64,000 nucleotides of DNA from Rhodosorus marinus (Eukaryota; Rhodophyta; Stylonematophyceae; Stylonematales; Stylonemataceae). This document shows, piece after piece, positions 21,985 through 32,148 of this stretch. The notes beneath the pieces were generated by a model, which was not told where the DNA came from, did not search any database, and saw only the letters and a program-made list of their open reading frames with translations. Each line of letters opens with the position of its first letter. Positions within the stretch are counted from its first letter, which is position 1. Made by a program: the position numbers and the translations under genes. The stretch covers positions 2,294,001 to 2,358,000 of the forward strand of contig JAMWBK010000003.1 of assembly GCA_029953675.1 (NCBI GenBank). Reading direction: 5' to 3'.

Positions 21985-23303
21985 ATGAACCGGGTACTGG
22001 CCCCATCTATCTTAGGAGGGATTCTAGCTGGATCCGTCCTTAGGATTGGGGATGGTGGAGTAGCGTATGGCGATCGGAAGGAGGTTGTGAGGAGACACGA
22101 GGCAGTACTGGCGGAGGAGAATGTTCGGAAACAGGTGATCGCTGAAGCGAGTGCGCTTCGGGAGGAGTTGAGATCTTTGAAACTCGAGAAGTTTAGGGAG
22201 TTAATTCAAGAGAAGAAGGCGGAGGAGGCCCGCCTAGTGCACGAGCTGGAGCAGAGATCCCGTTGGGAAGGCATCACGAATGAGGTATGGATTGACTCAT
22301 CCTCCAAAAGGGCTGTTTTGTAGGACCTGTCAATTCAATCTGTCTTGCGTTCTCTATACTCTAGGAGGCAGTGAGGGCCAAACTGATTCAAGTACGAGAG
22401 CTTGCGGAAATCGAAGCACGCGCAATTCAGGAAAAATTGTCAAAGGAACATGAGATTGCGTCAAGTGCCGCCCTTGCAGAGATTCTGAGTGATAAAGAAG
22501 ATCGCATCACAAGCCAATGCCGAGAAGTATTAACTCAAATATCCGACAAGCTAGAGCAGAGCGCAGAAACTAAGATCGCGGAAGCTGCACAGTCTGAAGA
22601 CCAAGCTTTTGCAAAGGCTGAATCGCAGCTTTCAGCGCAACTTGAGGAGGCGAGAAAGAGCTACTCTTCTTCTTTAGAAACGGAAGCGGCGGAGCTCGTG
22701 AAAAGCGTTGAGACGCGCGAGGGACGAGTCGCAGAAGCAGCCGAGTTTTACCAAACACGGAGAGATGCCCATCGTCTGTGCGTCACAGCACTGAAGCTCC
22801 TACAGGAGGACAATGAAAGTGCTGCTACTGATGTAAGGGATGCCGCAATTGCTGCTGGAGCGCAAATCACCTCAGTCCTCGCTTCCAACGTCGAGTCGGC
22901 GCTTGCAGATGCCAAGAGCATACCTTCAGAAGCCGAGCTGCGACATCGGTTTGAAACCGTTGCTCAAGAAGCTCAGAAAGCCGCAATGATCCCCGAGGGT
23001 CGAGCGTATGGCGCTCTAGTGTTTCTTCTCGCAGATCTTATGTCCAAGCTCAAAATACCCACTCCATCGCTTGGGGGGGAGGACTCCCCTGGACAGACAA
23101 TCAATAGTGCATTGCGGCGCTGCAGACGAGGTGACCTTGAAGGGGCAATCAAGTTGGTCGGAACGTTGTCTGGGCTCCCAAAAACAATCTGCAGTGATTG
23201 GTACAAACTTGCTTATACCAGAATCCTCATCCATCAAACCGTGTCCACCGCGCTGGACGAAGCGTCGGCTATTCTGAAGTACGGACAACACCCTGCGCAC
23301 TAG
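21985..23303 (+). CDS. MIC60: MICOS complex subunit MIC60 (mitofilin)
   Basis: Exons 21985-22284 and 22365-23303 give 412 residues from the first ATG. The frame is open upstream to 21868 and encodes a basic amphipathic stretch (VWQEAGSGVAKIVERRFG), so an earlier exon probably carries the mitochondrial presequence. A single hydrophobic helix (LAPSILGGILAGSVL) is followed by about 250 residues of Glu/Ala/Lys-rich coiled coil, then the conserved mitofilin signature: INSALRRCRRGDLEGAIKLV, LSGLPKTICSDWYKLA. Known: MIC60 spans the inner membrane and shapes cristae junctions. It is on the short side (yeast and human proteins are about 540-760 residues), mainly in the coiled coil. Homology is clear from the C-terminal domain; the N-terminus is uncertain. 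Confidence 0.87.
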
Positions 23304-24944
23304 TGCGTTTCACCTCGTAGCGATGAAGGTGACCATGACCGGCTCCGGTGCCTCGTATGCTGTTGTTGGATGGTGTTCTTCTTCAAATCACGAATCAATG
23401 GATTCCAAACAGCTACCCGTTGCCCATTTCCTGCAGAAAGGGCAGGGGAGCATCCCAAGTGAGTTGGAACCAGCTGAGTTGGACGGGGCAAATTTTTTTC
23501 TCCATCCCTTCGGTGGTCGGAAGCCCAATGTGTAAACCTCCTCCGACCCACAGGTTGTTCCGGCTTCGCTTTTTGGGACAACCATCGTGAAAACAAAACA
23601 CCAAATGCTCTTCCGCAGGAAACATGGAATTCGTACAAATTTTGTCTGGAACATCTCTGGCATCATCAAAGCAAAAAAACTTACTTAACCCCAACCTCAC
23701 CAAGTGTCCCAAGCCCACCCTACTTCTAATAGAAATATTAAAAACAAAAATGCAACGCATACAAACCTTCTTTTCTCCCTTGTAAGTAATATCTAGTCAC
23801 CACATCATCCGTTATCTCAGAGCTAGCCACCCTTTGAAGCGAGAGACAAGACGCCGATGATGCGCGTTCGGCAGTAAAGCTGCGTTTGAACGCCAGAGAG
23901 TCAAAGGCAGCTCCATGAGGAGGCTATCAAGACGCCCTGGGTCGCTACGAAAGAAAGCACGAAGCCAACGAGAACCTACACCTCACTACTACTACGCCAA
24001 ACATCAACAATGCCAAAGTACTCGATGACGAATGGGGCCAACCCGGTACGACACTGCGCCTAGCCGCGAAGCGTAGAACGCAACATACTGGGATTCTTTC
24101 AATTTGCCGCATTGATTGAGCTGCAGTTCCACTGCGCCGAGCGGACGCAGGAAGGTAGGTGATCGCCAGGGGGCAAGGGATAGACAGGTCGATGCTCTCA
24201 CTTCGACTACATTAGCATCAGACACCACAAACTCTGCCCACCCGCTGCCCCACCTGGGGCATCAGCCTCATCAGCACTTGCCATTTCCACTGGAAGAGGG
24301 ACCTCATACTCCACTTCACGGTCCGTACCATGCGTCTGAGAAACGAAGATAGCCGAACAGAAAACGATTAAGCACGCGCAGCGCTTAATCTGAACCTCCC
24401 CCCAAGGCGTAACAACAAGGACCCACATCCCACTCCTGCCACAAAAAGGGTCCCATCCTACGGTCCTGTCCCAACCATTAAGAAAACTTCTAAAATATAT
24501 ATAAATCGTAATCTTGAGCAAAGGTTTGGTTTTATAATAATAATTTAATTGGACACCAGCAAAACCAGTGGAACGGAAGAAAAGTCTGATAAGTGGAGAG
24601 CTTTCTGTCGGAAGCGGAGAGAGGGTGGGAAAGGGGGTTGAAAAGGCCCGTTCATCAACAGTGCGTTAGCGCTGGGGGCGCGTTAGCGCTGGGATGAACG
24701 ACCTTTTCAGGATATCTGAATGAGAGTTTGGTTTTGGGATGGAGATGAGGAGGATGTGGGGGGACGTAAATGTTTAGTTTGTAGTTTGGGTTTAGGGTAG
24801 TGAAGATTTGGAGTAGGAGGAAAAGTGGTAAATTGTGAAGGGTGAAGACGGGGGTTGATAGAGAAGGGTGTATTGTTGGTACAGAGAGGGGATTCTCTTT
24901 TTTTTTTTTGGGGGGGGAGGGAGTGGGTTTGTATGAGTTGAGCG
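23304..24944. other. Intergenic spacer with a hairpin and G-rich 5' flank
   Basis: No supported gene. It contains an inverted repeat (24640-24708) and becomes G-rich from about 24590 to the next start codon, with a T run then a G run at 24898-24918. Confidence 0.6.
24640..24708. repeat. Hairpin with internal direct repeat
   Basis: Arms GAAAAGGCCCGTTCATC (24640-24656) and GATGAACGACCTTTTC (24693-24708) are near-perfect reverse complements. The loop holds two identical copies of GCGTTAGCGCTGGG (24663-24676 and 24680-24693), each containing the palindrome AGCGCT. It lies about 240 bp upstream of the ApaG gene. Confidence 0.75.
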
Positions 24945-25814
24945 ATGAGTGAGGAGGGGCGTATTGTGGTGTTGCTTTATCGGGCGTTGTTCCGAGTTGC
25001 TCGAGTGGCGCAGGTGGAGTTGGAGAGGGGGAAAAGTTTTTTGGCTAAGGAGGAGCTTGAGGCGATTCGAAATGCGGCCGGTTTGCAAAAGGGTTTGTTG
25101 GAGAGGGAAGGGACGAAATTGACTGACGTTGTCAGGACGTCCTTTCGAGATTATGGTAGAGTGGCCGAGAAGAGAGTTGCAGACGGTTCGTCGGAGGTTG
25201 ACGCGGCGTTCCGCACTTTGCGGTACTTGAATAACCGGCTTCCTGTGTACCAAAAGCTTGTATATAGAAACTCGTCGAACGCGGTAACACAAGGTGTGCG
25301 TGTGAGAGTAAAATCGCATTTCCTAGGAAGGGATAGCTTCGGGTATAGGTTTGCCTACAATGTCAAGGTCGCGAACGAGGGCAGCGATCCGGTAACTCTT
25401 GTCAACCGTGAATGGATTATTGTGGACTCAGACGGTCGGGAAGGAGTAACGAGAGGCCCAGGGGTTGTTGGAAAACAGCCAGTAATTCAGCCCGGGTCTA
25501 CCTACGAGTACAACAGCGGGACCCCGTTGCGAACAAGGATAGGCAGCATGTGGGGAAAATATGAGATGGTGAAACAGAACAAGGGGGTATGAAAAACTCG
25601 CAAATTGTGTAGCTAAAAACCAGTGCGTCTATCGTTATTTCGAGCCTTTCTAAAGTCCTCTTTCCATTCCCCTGTTTCCCTGCATTATTAGGTGTTCGAG
25701 GCGAGAATAGCACCGTTTGCTCTTGTTGTTCCTAGCGAATACGGTCATGCTAGCGAGGAAAAGTTTGAGCCACGACCGAAACTAATGAGGGAAGGGGACG
25801 ACGACAACAAGTGA
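24945..25814 (+). CDS. ApaG-domain protein with LYR-like N-terminus
   Basis: Exons 24945-25586 and 25692-25814 give 254 residues. The N-terminal third opens with LLYRALFRVARVA, matching the LYR-motif opening of mitochondrial/Fe-S accessory proteins, and continues as helices to about residue 95. The C-terminal half is an ApaG (DUF525) beta-sandwich: GVRVRVKSHFLG, then FAYNVKVANEGSDPVTLVNREWIIVDSDG, GPGVVGKQPVIQPGSTYEYNSGTPL and GSMWGKYEM, all diagnostic. Known: ApaG domains occur in bacterial ApaG, in human FBXO3 and POLDIP2, and in plant fusions, and are thought to bind proteins or nucleotides. No transit peptide is clear. ApaG identity is firm; the LYR call is tentative. Confidence 0.85.
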
Positions 25815-27424
25815 CATTTTCCTCCGAGAACGCGAAGTTCTGAACCAGCACAAGCTCTAGCAGCACGACTTCGCATACGATGCTGTTAACTATATGCATG
25901 CAGGGAAAACATGGAAGATGATCTGAATTCAATTCGGGCCCGTATTGTTCGTTGACGCTTGATAACCATATTGCTCCTCGAGGATTGAGCACTCGATGCT
26001 GAGGCAAGAAGCTGAGCGTACTGTTGACACAGGGCGGGCACGAAGTAGAGACACTTGTAATTGGTAGATTCGCCGTTTAGAGGCGGCCAAGATTTAATCA
26101 GCAGGCACGATCTCGGGCAGCGCTATTTCGCCAGAAGGTTTCCACACCATGGATCCTTGAGAGAGACATGTTGGAGACGTGTGCGATGCTCACTCAACGC
26201 GCGCCACCAAGGTGCTCTAGGTTCGATTGAACAGTGGGTCGCAGGAGTATCCGGCGGTGACAATCACGGTAAAGCACTTTGCTTTGTATCGATCTAGGGT
26301 GGATAGTTCCCGCCGAAGTCCATGAGAGAAAGCTGCCGTAGTCCGGAGCTTCGGAAACGGCAATGTCCTTTGGTCATGTAGGATAAATCATGGCATTTGG
26401 TACCCCGGCAAAGTGTAGGTGGGTGTTAGCTAATCGAATCCCTAGTACAGAGCCTCGTGAGGGGCGAACGGTCCGTATTTACATAGTCGCGGATCGTTCG
26501 CCCCTCACGAGGCTCCATGCTAGTGATTCGATTTGCTAACACCCATTAGTCTATACACACAAAAGGGTACTACGTTCGTCAAGGATAGTGCGTAAGCACG
26601 TCCTTCAGCTTTGATTGCTTCAGATGGCACACCGCACAAATTGTGTACAGCGGGCTTGTTCTCATCAAGCTCTGCTGCCTATGCAGTACGAGCAGCTGCC
26701 GATGCGGGTAGCCGTCGGCGAACGAACTCAGAAACTGATTCTCTGCTAGCCTACCATATTCTTCCCTACGTAGCTCTGGTTTGGAGGTGCGCCTGCGAGA
26801 CATGGCCGATTGGCACATGCATGAAATTGAGCCATGGATAACCATCAATCTAAAATTGTCCGTGTTTGTAGTTGGTACTCTACAAAGCAGGTTTCTAAGG
26901 TACGACAGGTCGGTCCCTCCCACTCAAAGGCCATCAATCGACCCCAACTCCAACACCTGTACAATGAGACAAGCACTTAGTAAGAACAGTGGCCAACACT
27001 GAGCGCGCATTGGACCGTGGCTGAAATTTTATCAATTAAAAACAGCTCCGACCCCAAACCCGCCTCTCGCTCAGAGTATCATCGGCCATTTTTCCTTGCA
27101 TCGATTTCGGCCTGGGAAAAGTTTCCAATCTAGTCGAATTTGCGGAAGACGACGTCGGAATTCAGATTTTGAGTGGTTTTCTTTGGTATTTTGTGCTTTT
27201 GAGGTCAAGGGAGGACTTTAGGAGGTGGGAAGGCCGTGTACAACCAGGTAGTTTGCTTTAGTGTAGATAAGAATCTGGAAGATTATTTTATTTTAGGTGC
27301 TTCTTGACGATGTCGTAGAAGGTTTAACACTATCGGAGTGAGGTTGTTCTTGAAGGAAGGGTCTTTATTGGGATTTGCCTGGTGACTCTTGTTTTGTTTT
27401 GGGGTACCCGAGGTTTGAGCAAGT
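25815..27424. other. Intergenic spacer with a foldback element
   Basis: No supported gene; a minus frame at 26579-26923 and plus frames around 26611-27002 show no domain. A 124-bp foldback repeat lies at 26421-26544. Confidence 0.6.
26421..26544. repeat. Foldback inverted repeat (MITE-like)
   Basis: Left arm 26421-26475 and right arm 26490-26544 are reverse complements with about seven mismatches over 55 bp, separated by only 14 nt. The perfect core is GAGCCTCGTGAGGGGCGAACG. The outer ends are GGGTGTTAGC and GCTAACACCC. The size, near-palindromic form and intergenic position fit a non-autonomous foldback transposon. I saw no second copy and no convincing target-site duplication in the window. 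Confidence 0.75.
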
Positions 27425-28204
27425 ATGCCCCCAAAATCGAAGAAAGAGAAACAGAAAGAGACAAAGAAACTTGTCGAGGACAAAACTTTTGGGTTGAAGA
27501 ACAAGAACAAGTCGAAGAAGGTCCAGCAGTATGTTAACCAAGTTGAAAAGCAGGCACAACATAAGGCCTCACAAGGGGAGAAGAAGTCCGGCTCGGATGG
27601 ATCCTCAGGTTCCAAGCTCTCGAAAAAGCAACAATTGGAGGCCAGGATGGCCGAGCTCAACCTGGTCTACCGCCCGGTAAAAGAAAAGGAGAAGAAGATC
27701 TCCCCCGAGGAAGCGGAGAAGAAGCGAATCGCAGAAGAAGAGGAACGGGAAAGACTTCGTATTGCTTCGCTACCGGTAGAGGACCAAATTGAGGAGGAGC
27801 GCGCAAAGCTTAAAACGAAAACGCCGGTCACGCTGGAACTTTTCCTCGCGTGGAAGGAGAAGAAGGCCGCTGAGCGACTAACAGCTACCGAGAAGAAGGT
27901 CGCCGCTGCCAAGAGCGGGGGGCTCACCAAGCACGATCTGAAGAAGGGTGGCTTGCTGACCGGACGGGAGCTCTTCGAGTATAATAGGGATGTCTTCGTA
28001 GACGACGCGAACGCTGATGACGAGGTCTACGAAAGAGATGAAGATTATCGAAGCAGTGACGATGAACGAGAGGGTGAAAATGAGGAAGGAAACGGAGACG
28101 CGGAAGCCGCGGATGAAGAAGCCGTGGAGATTGCTGATGATGCGCTCGATGATGCGCTCGATGATGCCGAAGCTGCAGTGGGTGATGAGAGCCTCTTTTC
28201 TTAG
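27425..28204 (+). CDS. ZC3H15/DFRP1 (Tma46)-like protein lacking CCCH fingers
   Basis: One intronless frame of 259 residues, very basic then acidic. The N-terminus MPPKSKKEKQKETKKLVEDKTFG and following LKNKNKSKKVQQYV match the opening of ZC3H15/Tma46, including the hallmark EDKTFGLKNK. The C-terminal half has the DRG-binding region signature (VTLELFLAWKEKK, then LLTGRELFEYN), and the tail is acidic and ends DESLFS. Known: ZC3H15/Tma46 binds and stabilises the translational GTPase DRG1/Rbg1 on ribosomes and normally has two CCCH zinc fingers in the middle. Here the middle has no Cys at all: the link after LVYRPVKEKEKKIS runs straight into a charged helix. No splice sites or frame shift point to missing exons. 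This is a finger-less ortholog or relative. Confidence 0.85.
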   Translation: MPPKSKKEKQKETKKLVEDKTFGLKNKNKSKKVQQYVNQVEKQAQHKASQGEKKSGSDGSSGSKLSKKQQLEARMAELNLVYRPVKEKEKKISPEEAEKKRIAEEEERERLRIASLPVEDQIEEERAKLKTKTPVTLELFLAWKEKKAAERLTATEKKVAAAKSGGLTKHDLKKGGLLTGRELFEYNRDVFVDDANADDEVYERDEDYRSSDDEREGENEEGNGDAEAADEEAVEIADDALDDALDDAEAAVGDESLFS

Positions 28205-28534
28205 TTTTGGTGGTTTGGCGAAAGCTCCATGGCATTACTGCTTTGGTTATCATGGCGACCACACCATCGTGTAGAACGATGTGCTATTAGGGACTACTGG
28301 GAGTGCGGCACCGGACAAGACAACGGATCTTCCATTAAGTCTGGTCAGGTCAGAGCTGAGACTCACCACAGCATAGGGACAATCCCCAACCAATTTTTTT
28401 AAATTTTCCTTCTTTTTTGGATGCACATATAAATTACAAAGGACAAACACAAAACGGATTAGTGAGTTAAGCTGTGTAAACGGCGCAACCATGATCTTCT
28501 GAGAACACACGGTAACACGCAGGGCATGCTCTTG
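28205..28534. other. Short convergent spacer
   Basis: Spacer between two convergent stops. No coding signature; presumably both 3' UTRs. Confidence 0.6.
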
Positions 28535-29665
28535 CTATTCTTCGTTACAGAGTTGCAGGAGAATAGGACAATGATCAGACCCAAGAAAGTTAGTTCGATC
28601 GGCTCCGTAGCCGAGAATTTGAACACTTTTCGCCCGTGGGAGAAGGCATCTGCTCACGAGGGCATGGTCTATACGCATACCCTTCTTATAATACTTGCCG
28701 ACTTCGTTCCTCACAACCCCGGGAGTTCCTCTCCAGGTATAGACAGCATCTTCGATATTCGGCCTCTTCTCAGTACACGGGTTGAGAACTCTGTATGCAT
28801 CGACTAGGTCACCGGAATCGAGAACCTGCTTCAAGCGCAGGCGCTCGTTATCAGTGCAGCCTGGTTGGCCACGATCCTTGGGGTCGGGAGGCTCAGGGTG
28901 TTTGCTGGACTTCTGGGATCTGAACCACTCGGGATGTGAAAGATCGTCATCTTCTGGTGCAATGTTAAGATCTCCCATCCATATCAATGGTCGGCCCTTT
29001 TCTCTGCACATGGATACAAAGCCTCGCATCTTCTCGTCCCACTCTCTCCGCCGCAAGAAGTGCTCCTCATCCCACCCATTGTTGGGTGAGTAGGTGTGCA
29101 GAAGGGAGAAGGACTTAAACTCAGCGAGAATAATCCTTCCGTCAGAGTCGTGGGGCTTTGCTTGATCTGGCTCGGCACTGTTCGCTTGTCCATGAGACTC
29201 CCCATTCAGTTGAAATTTAATCCTCGGTGTTCCCACCTTATCCTCCTTTACCAACATGCACGTACCCGCATATCGGCTACTCGACAGGCTAAACCAGCAT
29301 CTATACTCGTTCATTGGAGGTGCTGACAGCCATTCTCGAACACGCTCCTTATCCTTGGGATTTCCGATCTTCGTCTGAACTACGTCATCCCCTTCCAAGC
29401 CAGCCACTAGCCGAGCTTCACTAATACAGAGCACGTCCGGTCGGTGCTCCAAGACAAAGTCCCTCAACTTTTTCATATCTGACTCGTTCCTCAACCGAAC
29501 ACCAAGCCCATTCGAATTCCAGCAAACCAGCGTTTCAGGATCCCCGCTTTCTGATATCCTTCCCCTCTTTTGTGATCCTCTAAGCGAACCATCAGGAACC
29601 TTCTCCTCGCCGTTGGCAGCTCGTTTACGGCCGAAGAAACTTGTCAAGGCCGTCTGCTTCCCCAT
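28535..29665 (-). CDS. ExoIII/APE-type AP endonuclease with N-terminal PIP box
   Basis: Intronless minus-strand frame, 376 residues from the ATG at 29665 (MGKQTALTSFFGRKR). The catalytic EEP fold is clear: CWNSNGLGVRL (metal-site Asn), DVLCISEARL (metal-site Glu), YSPNNGWDEE, IWMGDLNIAPEDDD (catalytic Asp/Asn), MRIDHALVS and the terminal GSDHCPI (catalytic His). Known: this family incises DNA at abasic sites in base excision repair. The N-terminus carries QTALTSFF, an exact match to the PCNA-interaction consensus QxxhxxFF, followed by Arg/Lys, suggesting delivery to replication forks. In the APE2 branch the PIP box is usually C-terminal. No transit peptide is seen, so a nuclear location is likely. 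Divergent from the next gene, with 45 bp between starts. Confidence 0.9.
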   Translation of the reverse strand: MGKQTALTSFFGRKRAANGEEKVPDGSLRGSQKRGRISESGDPETLVCWNSNGLGVRLRNESDMKKLRDFVLEHRPDVLCISEARLVAGLEGDDVVQTKIGNPKDKERVREWLSAPPMNEYRCWFSLSSSRYAGTCMLVKEDKVGTPRIKFQLNGESHGQANSAEPDQAKPHDSDGRIILAEFKSFSLLHTYSPNNGWDEEHFLRRREWDEKMRGFVSMCREKGRPLIWMGDLNIAPEDDDLSHPEWFRSQKSSKHPEPPDPKDRGQPGCTDNERLRLKQVLDSGDLVDAYRVLNPCTEKRPNIEDAVYTWRGTPGVVRNEVGKYYKKGMRIDHALVSRCLLPRAKSVQILGYGADRTNFLGSDHCPILLQLCNEE

Positions 29666-29710
29666 GTGGATAGAGTACGTGAGGAACACCTCCCTCCCCC
29701 CTTTTCCAAA

Positions 29711-30137
29711 ATGGATGCTCTCGAGGGCTGCGTGTTCGCCCTGGAAATCGGGAAAGATGTCAATATTGACGTCCCTACCCCTCCATCTTGGCCTTCGACT
29801 CTACACTACGAAGAAGAGATACTGACATGCGCATACCGTGAAGAACGCACAGACGGGAATGGTATTACTAATCGAACCCAAGCTGCTGAACAACTCAAGA
29901 GGCAAAATTCCGATCTCCTCGAAGAAAACGGCTTTTGGTTCCAGAAATCGAAGGCGTTCGGGGGAGCTGTGAAGAAGAAAACAAGTTTTGTCTATTTTTT
30001 TTAAGTCCAAAGCTTTCGCTGAGCCGCCGGGTGAAATCTTACCGACTGGCAAAGGCAATGACCGTTGTCGCAGCAAACGTTGTCCAGAGGTGAAGAGAAG
30101 GTATGCATCCACTCTTGAATACCGACTATGGATATGA
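29711..30137 (+). CDS. Small orphan protein, divergent from the AP endonuclease
   Basis: ATG at 29711 opens a frame starting MDALEGCVFALEIGKDVNIDV. The model has exons 29711-29968 and 30006-30137 (129 residues), with a 37-nt intron (GTGAAG...TTTAAG). Without the intron the frame stops at 30004, giving 98 residues. The protein is hydrophilic, mostly helical in its second half (AAEQLKRQNSDLLEENGFW), with a basic tail (NDRCRSKRCPEVKRR). I do not recognise it. Support is an open frame, a start just 45 bp from a real divergent start, and reasonable composition. It could still be spurious. Confidence 0.4.
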
Positions 30138-30272
30138 CTCTCTCCTGGCCGCGTCGTGTTGACCAAGAGTTGCCGTTTTCGGCTTGACTTGTTCGGAACT
30201 GAATAGTTTTTACGTACGTCTTTGTTCTGTGGCTCGCACAGAGGATGCGGATGTGATGACGTGGAGACGGTG

Positions 30273-32124
30273 ATGTGTGGTATTGCAGCGCTAATCCGGT
30301 GTTCGTCGTGGGATGCGTCGAAACCTCCGTGGGAAGGAGGACATGCTGGTGATGGAGCGCTTCCGTCAGAGGAACAGCTGCTCGACGCGATCAGACGTCG
30401 TGGTCCGGACTCTCAGCGGCAACTGGTTCTACACGATGGAATGGTAACTCTTGCTGCGAGCACGCTGTGCTTGCGAGGCCCAGCGACCTTCCAGCCGGTG
30501 AAGAGCAGTACCGGCAACGTGCTGTTGTACAACGGACAGCTGTTTGGCAATGAGGACCTTGTCTCAGGCCAGGAGAGCGATACCTTGGCTGTTCTCGCCT
30601 TGCTAGAGACCGCTGCAAGCGCCGCAGATGTGGCGGGCGCCGTGGCTTCTCTCAAAGGCCCGTGGTCGATTATTTATTGGCAGCAGAGTACAAAGAGGCT
30701 GTGGTTTGGCAGGGACGCGCTGGGGAGGAGGTCTCTTCAGGTGATGGTCAGTGAAGGTCAAGGCTGTGCTTTGTCGTCTTCAGCTCCTGGAGGATTCCTG
30801 TTCGAGGATGTACCTCCGTTTGGTCTCAATTACATCGATGTGTCAACGTCATCGCCCTCGATCGTGACTGTTTGGAGACATCTTGTAGAGCTCAATGCTC
30901 CCACAGTTCCTGGAGGCCCACCTTCACCTCTGAATCGTATGTGCGGACTACCTCCACAGATGCTTCGCACTGAACAGCCGGAGAGAACACCAACGTCTGG
31001 GACAGATTCTGCCTACGCAGATAGGCTGTTTCACTCACTAAGGGACGCCGTTGCCAGGAGATTGGTAGGGCTCGGAAAGATGCACCCAACCTCCGAGGGA
31101 TCTCGCTGCGCAGTCCTCTTCTCTGGAGGCATTGATTCCATGGTCGTCGCAAGACTTGTTGATCAATTGCTTGCCGATGACGAGCCTATTGATCTCCTCA
31201 ATGTGTCATTCGGATCGACACCCTTCCAAAGCCCAGATCGTACAGCTGCACTGGAAGGTGTTCACGAGCTTTGCGATTTGAGTCCTTCTCGAACGTGGCG
31301 GTTGGTAGGAGTTAACGTGACCACTGAGGATATCGATAGCGAACGCAGGAGAATCGAGGAGCTTATCTTTCCCGCTTCAACTCCTATGGACACGTCTATT
31401 GCGACGGCACTGTGGTTTGCGGTGCGCGGTCGCGGCGAGCTGCTCCGGCCTCAGACGAATGATTCTGCAACTTATCAAACCACAGCTCGGGTAGTGTTCA
31501 GCGGACTTGGAGCAGACGAGCAACTGGCTGGTTACAAGGGACGCCACAGAACAACTTTTGCAAAGGGTGGGTATGAGGCCCTTCAGAATGAACTTGACGG
31601 CGACCTCGCGCGATTGTGGTGGCGAAACCTTGGACGGGACGATCGCGTAGTCGCAGACCACGGAAGAGAACTGCGGCTGCCGTTCCTAGATGAAAACGTA
31701 GTTTCAATGATTGCAAGCTGCCCAATTAGGTGAGAACGTCTAATCCAGATTTCAGGGCAAACAAACTCAGTTCCGGATGAACGCGACCTGCGTGACATCG
31801 GTTAACAAAATCAACGCGTTAGGGCTTGTCCTTCGGCGGAGATATCATATATAGTCTTCATCTAACACTTTCCGTTCGCACATCTTCTCCAGAAGCATTT
31901 GTGACCTGACCGAAGAAGACGGTATCGGGGACAAGAGGATCCTAAGACAGGTGTCAATCTTTCTAGGACTTTCGGAAAAGACGGCATACCGCCAGAAACG
32001 AGCGATGCAATTCGGAAGTCGCAGCAAAAAGTTCGTAGAGCTCGACCGCAGCGAAAGCGCTATCGGTAGCCGACGACACAAGCGACGGGAGGCGAAAATA
32101 AGGGCTGATTCTAGAAGTGGTTGA
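30273..32124 (+). CDS. ASNSD1: Asparagine synthetase domain-containing protein (ASNSD1-like)
   Basis: Exons 30273-31729 and 31893-32124 give 562 residues. The start is set by MCGIAALIR, where Cys2 is the class II glutaminase nucleophile. An N-terminal Ntn domain (RRRGPDSQ, YNGQLFGNE, GRDALGRRSL) is followed by the synthetase domain: PP-loop VLFSGGIDSM (about residue 286), VFSGLGADEQLAGY, LRLPFLDENVV. After the splice come GDKRILRQVSIFLGLSE and AMQFGSRSKK, the closing block of the ASNSD1 family. Known: ASNSD1 resembles AsnB, but its substrate is not established. Convergent with the WD40 gene below, with only 24 bp between the stop codons. The last 25 residues are basic (SRRHKRREAK), which could act as a nuclear signal. 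Confidence 0.92.
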
Positions 32125-32148
32125 AGGGGTTTCAATTCATTGTTAACT

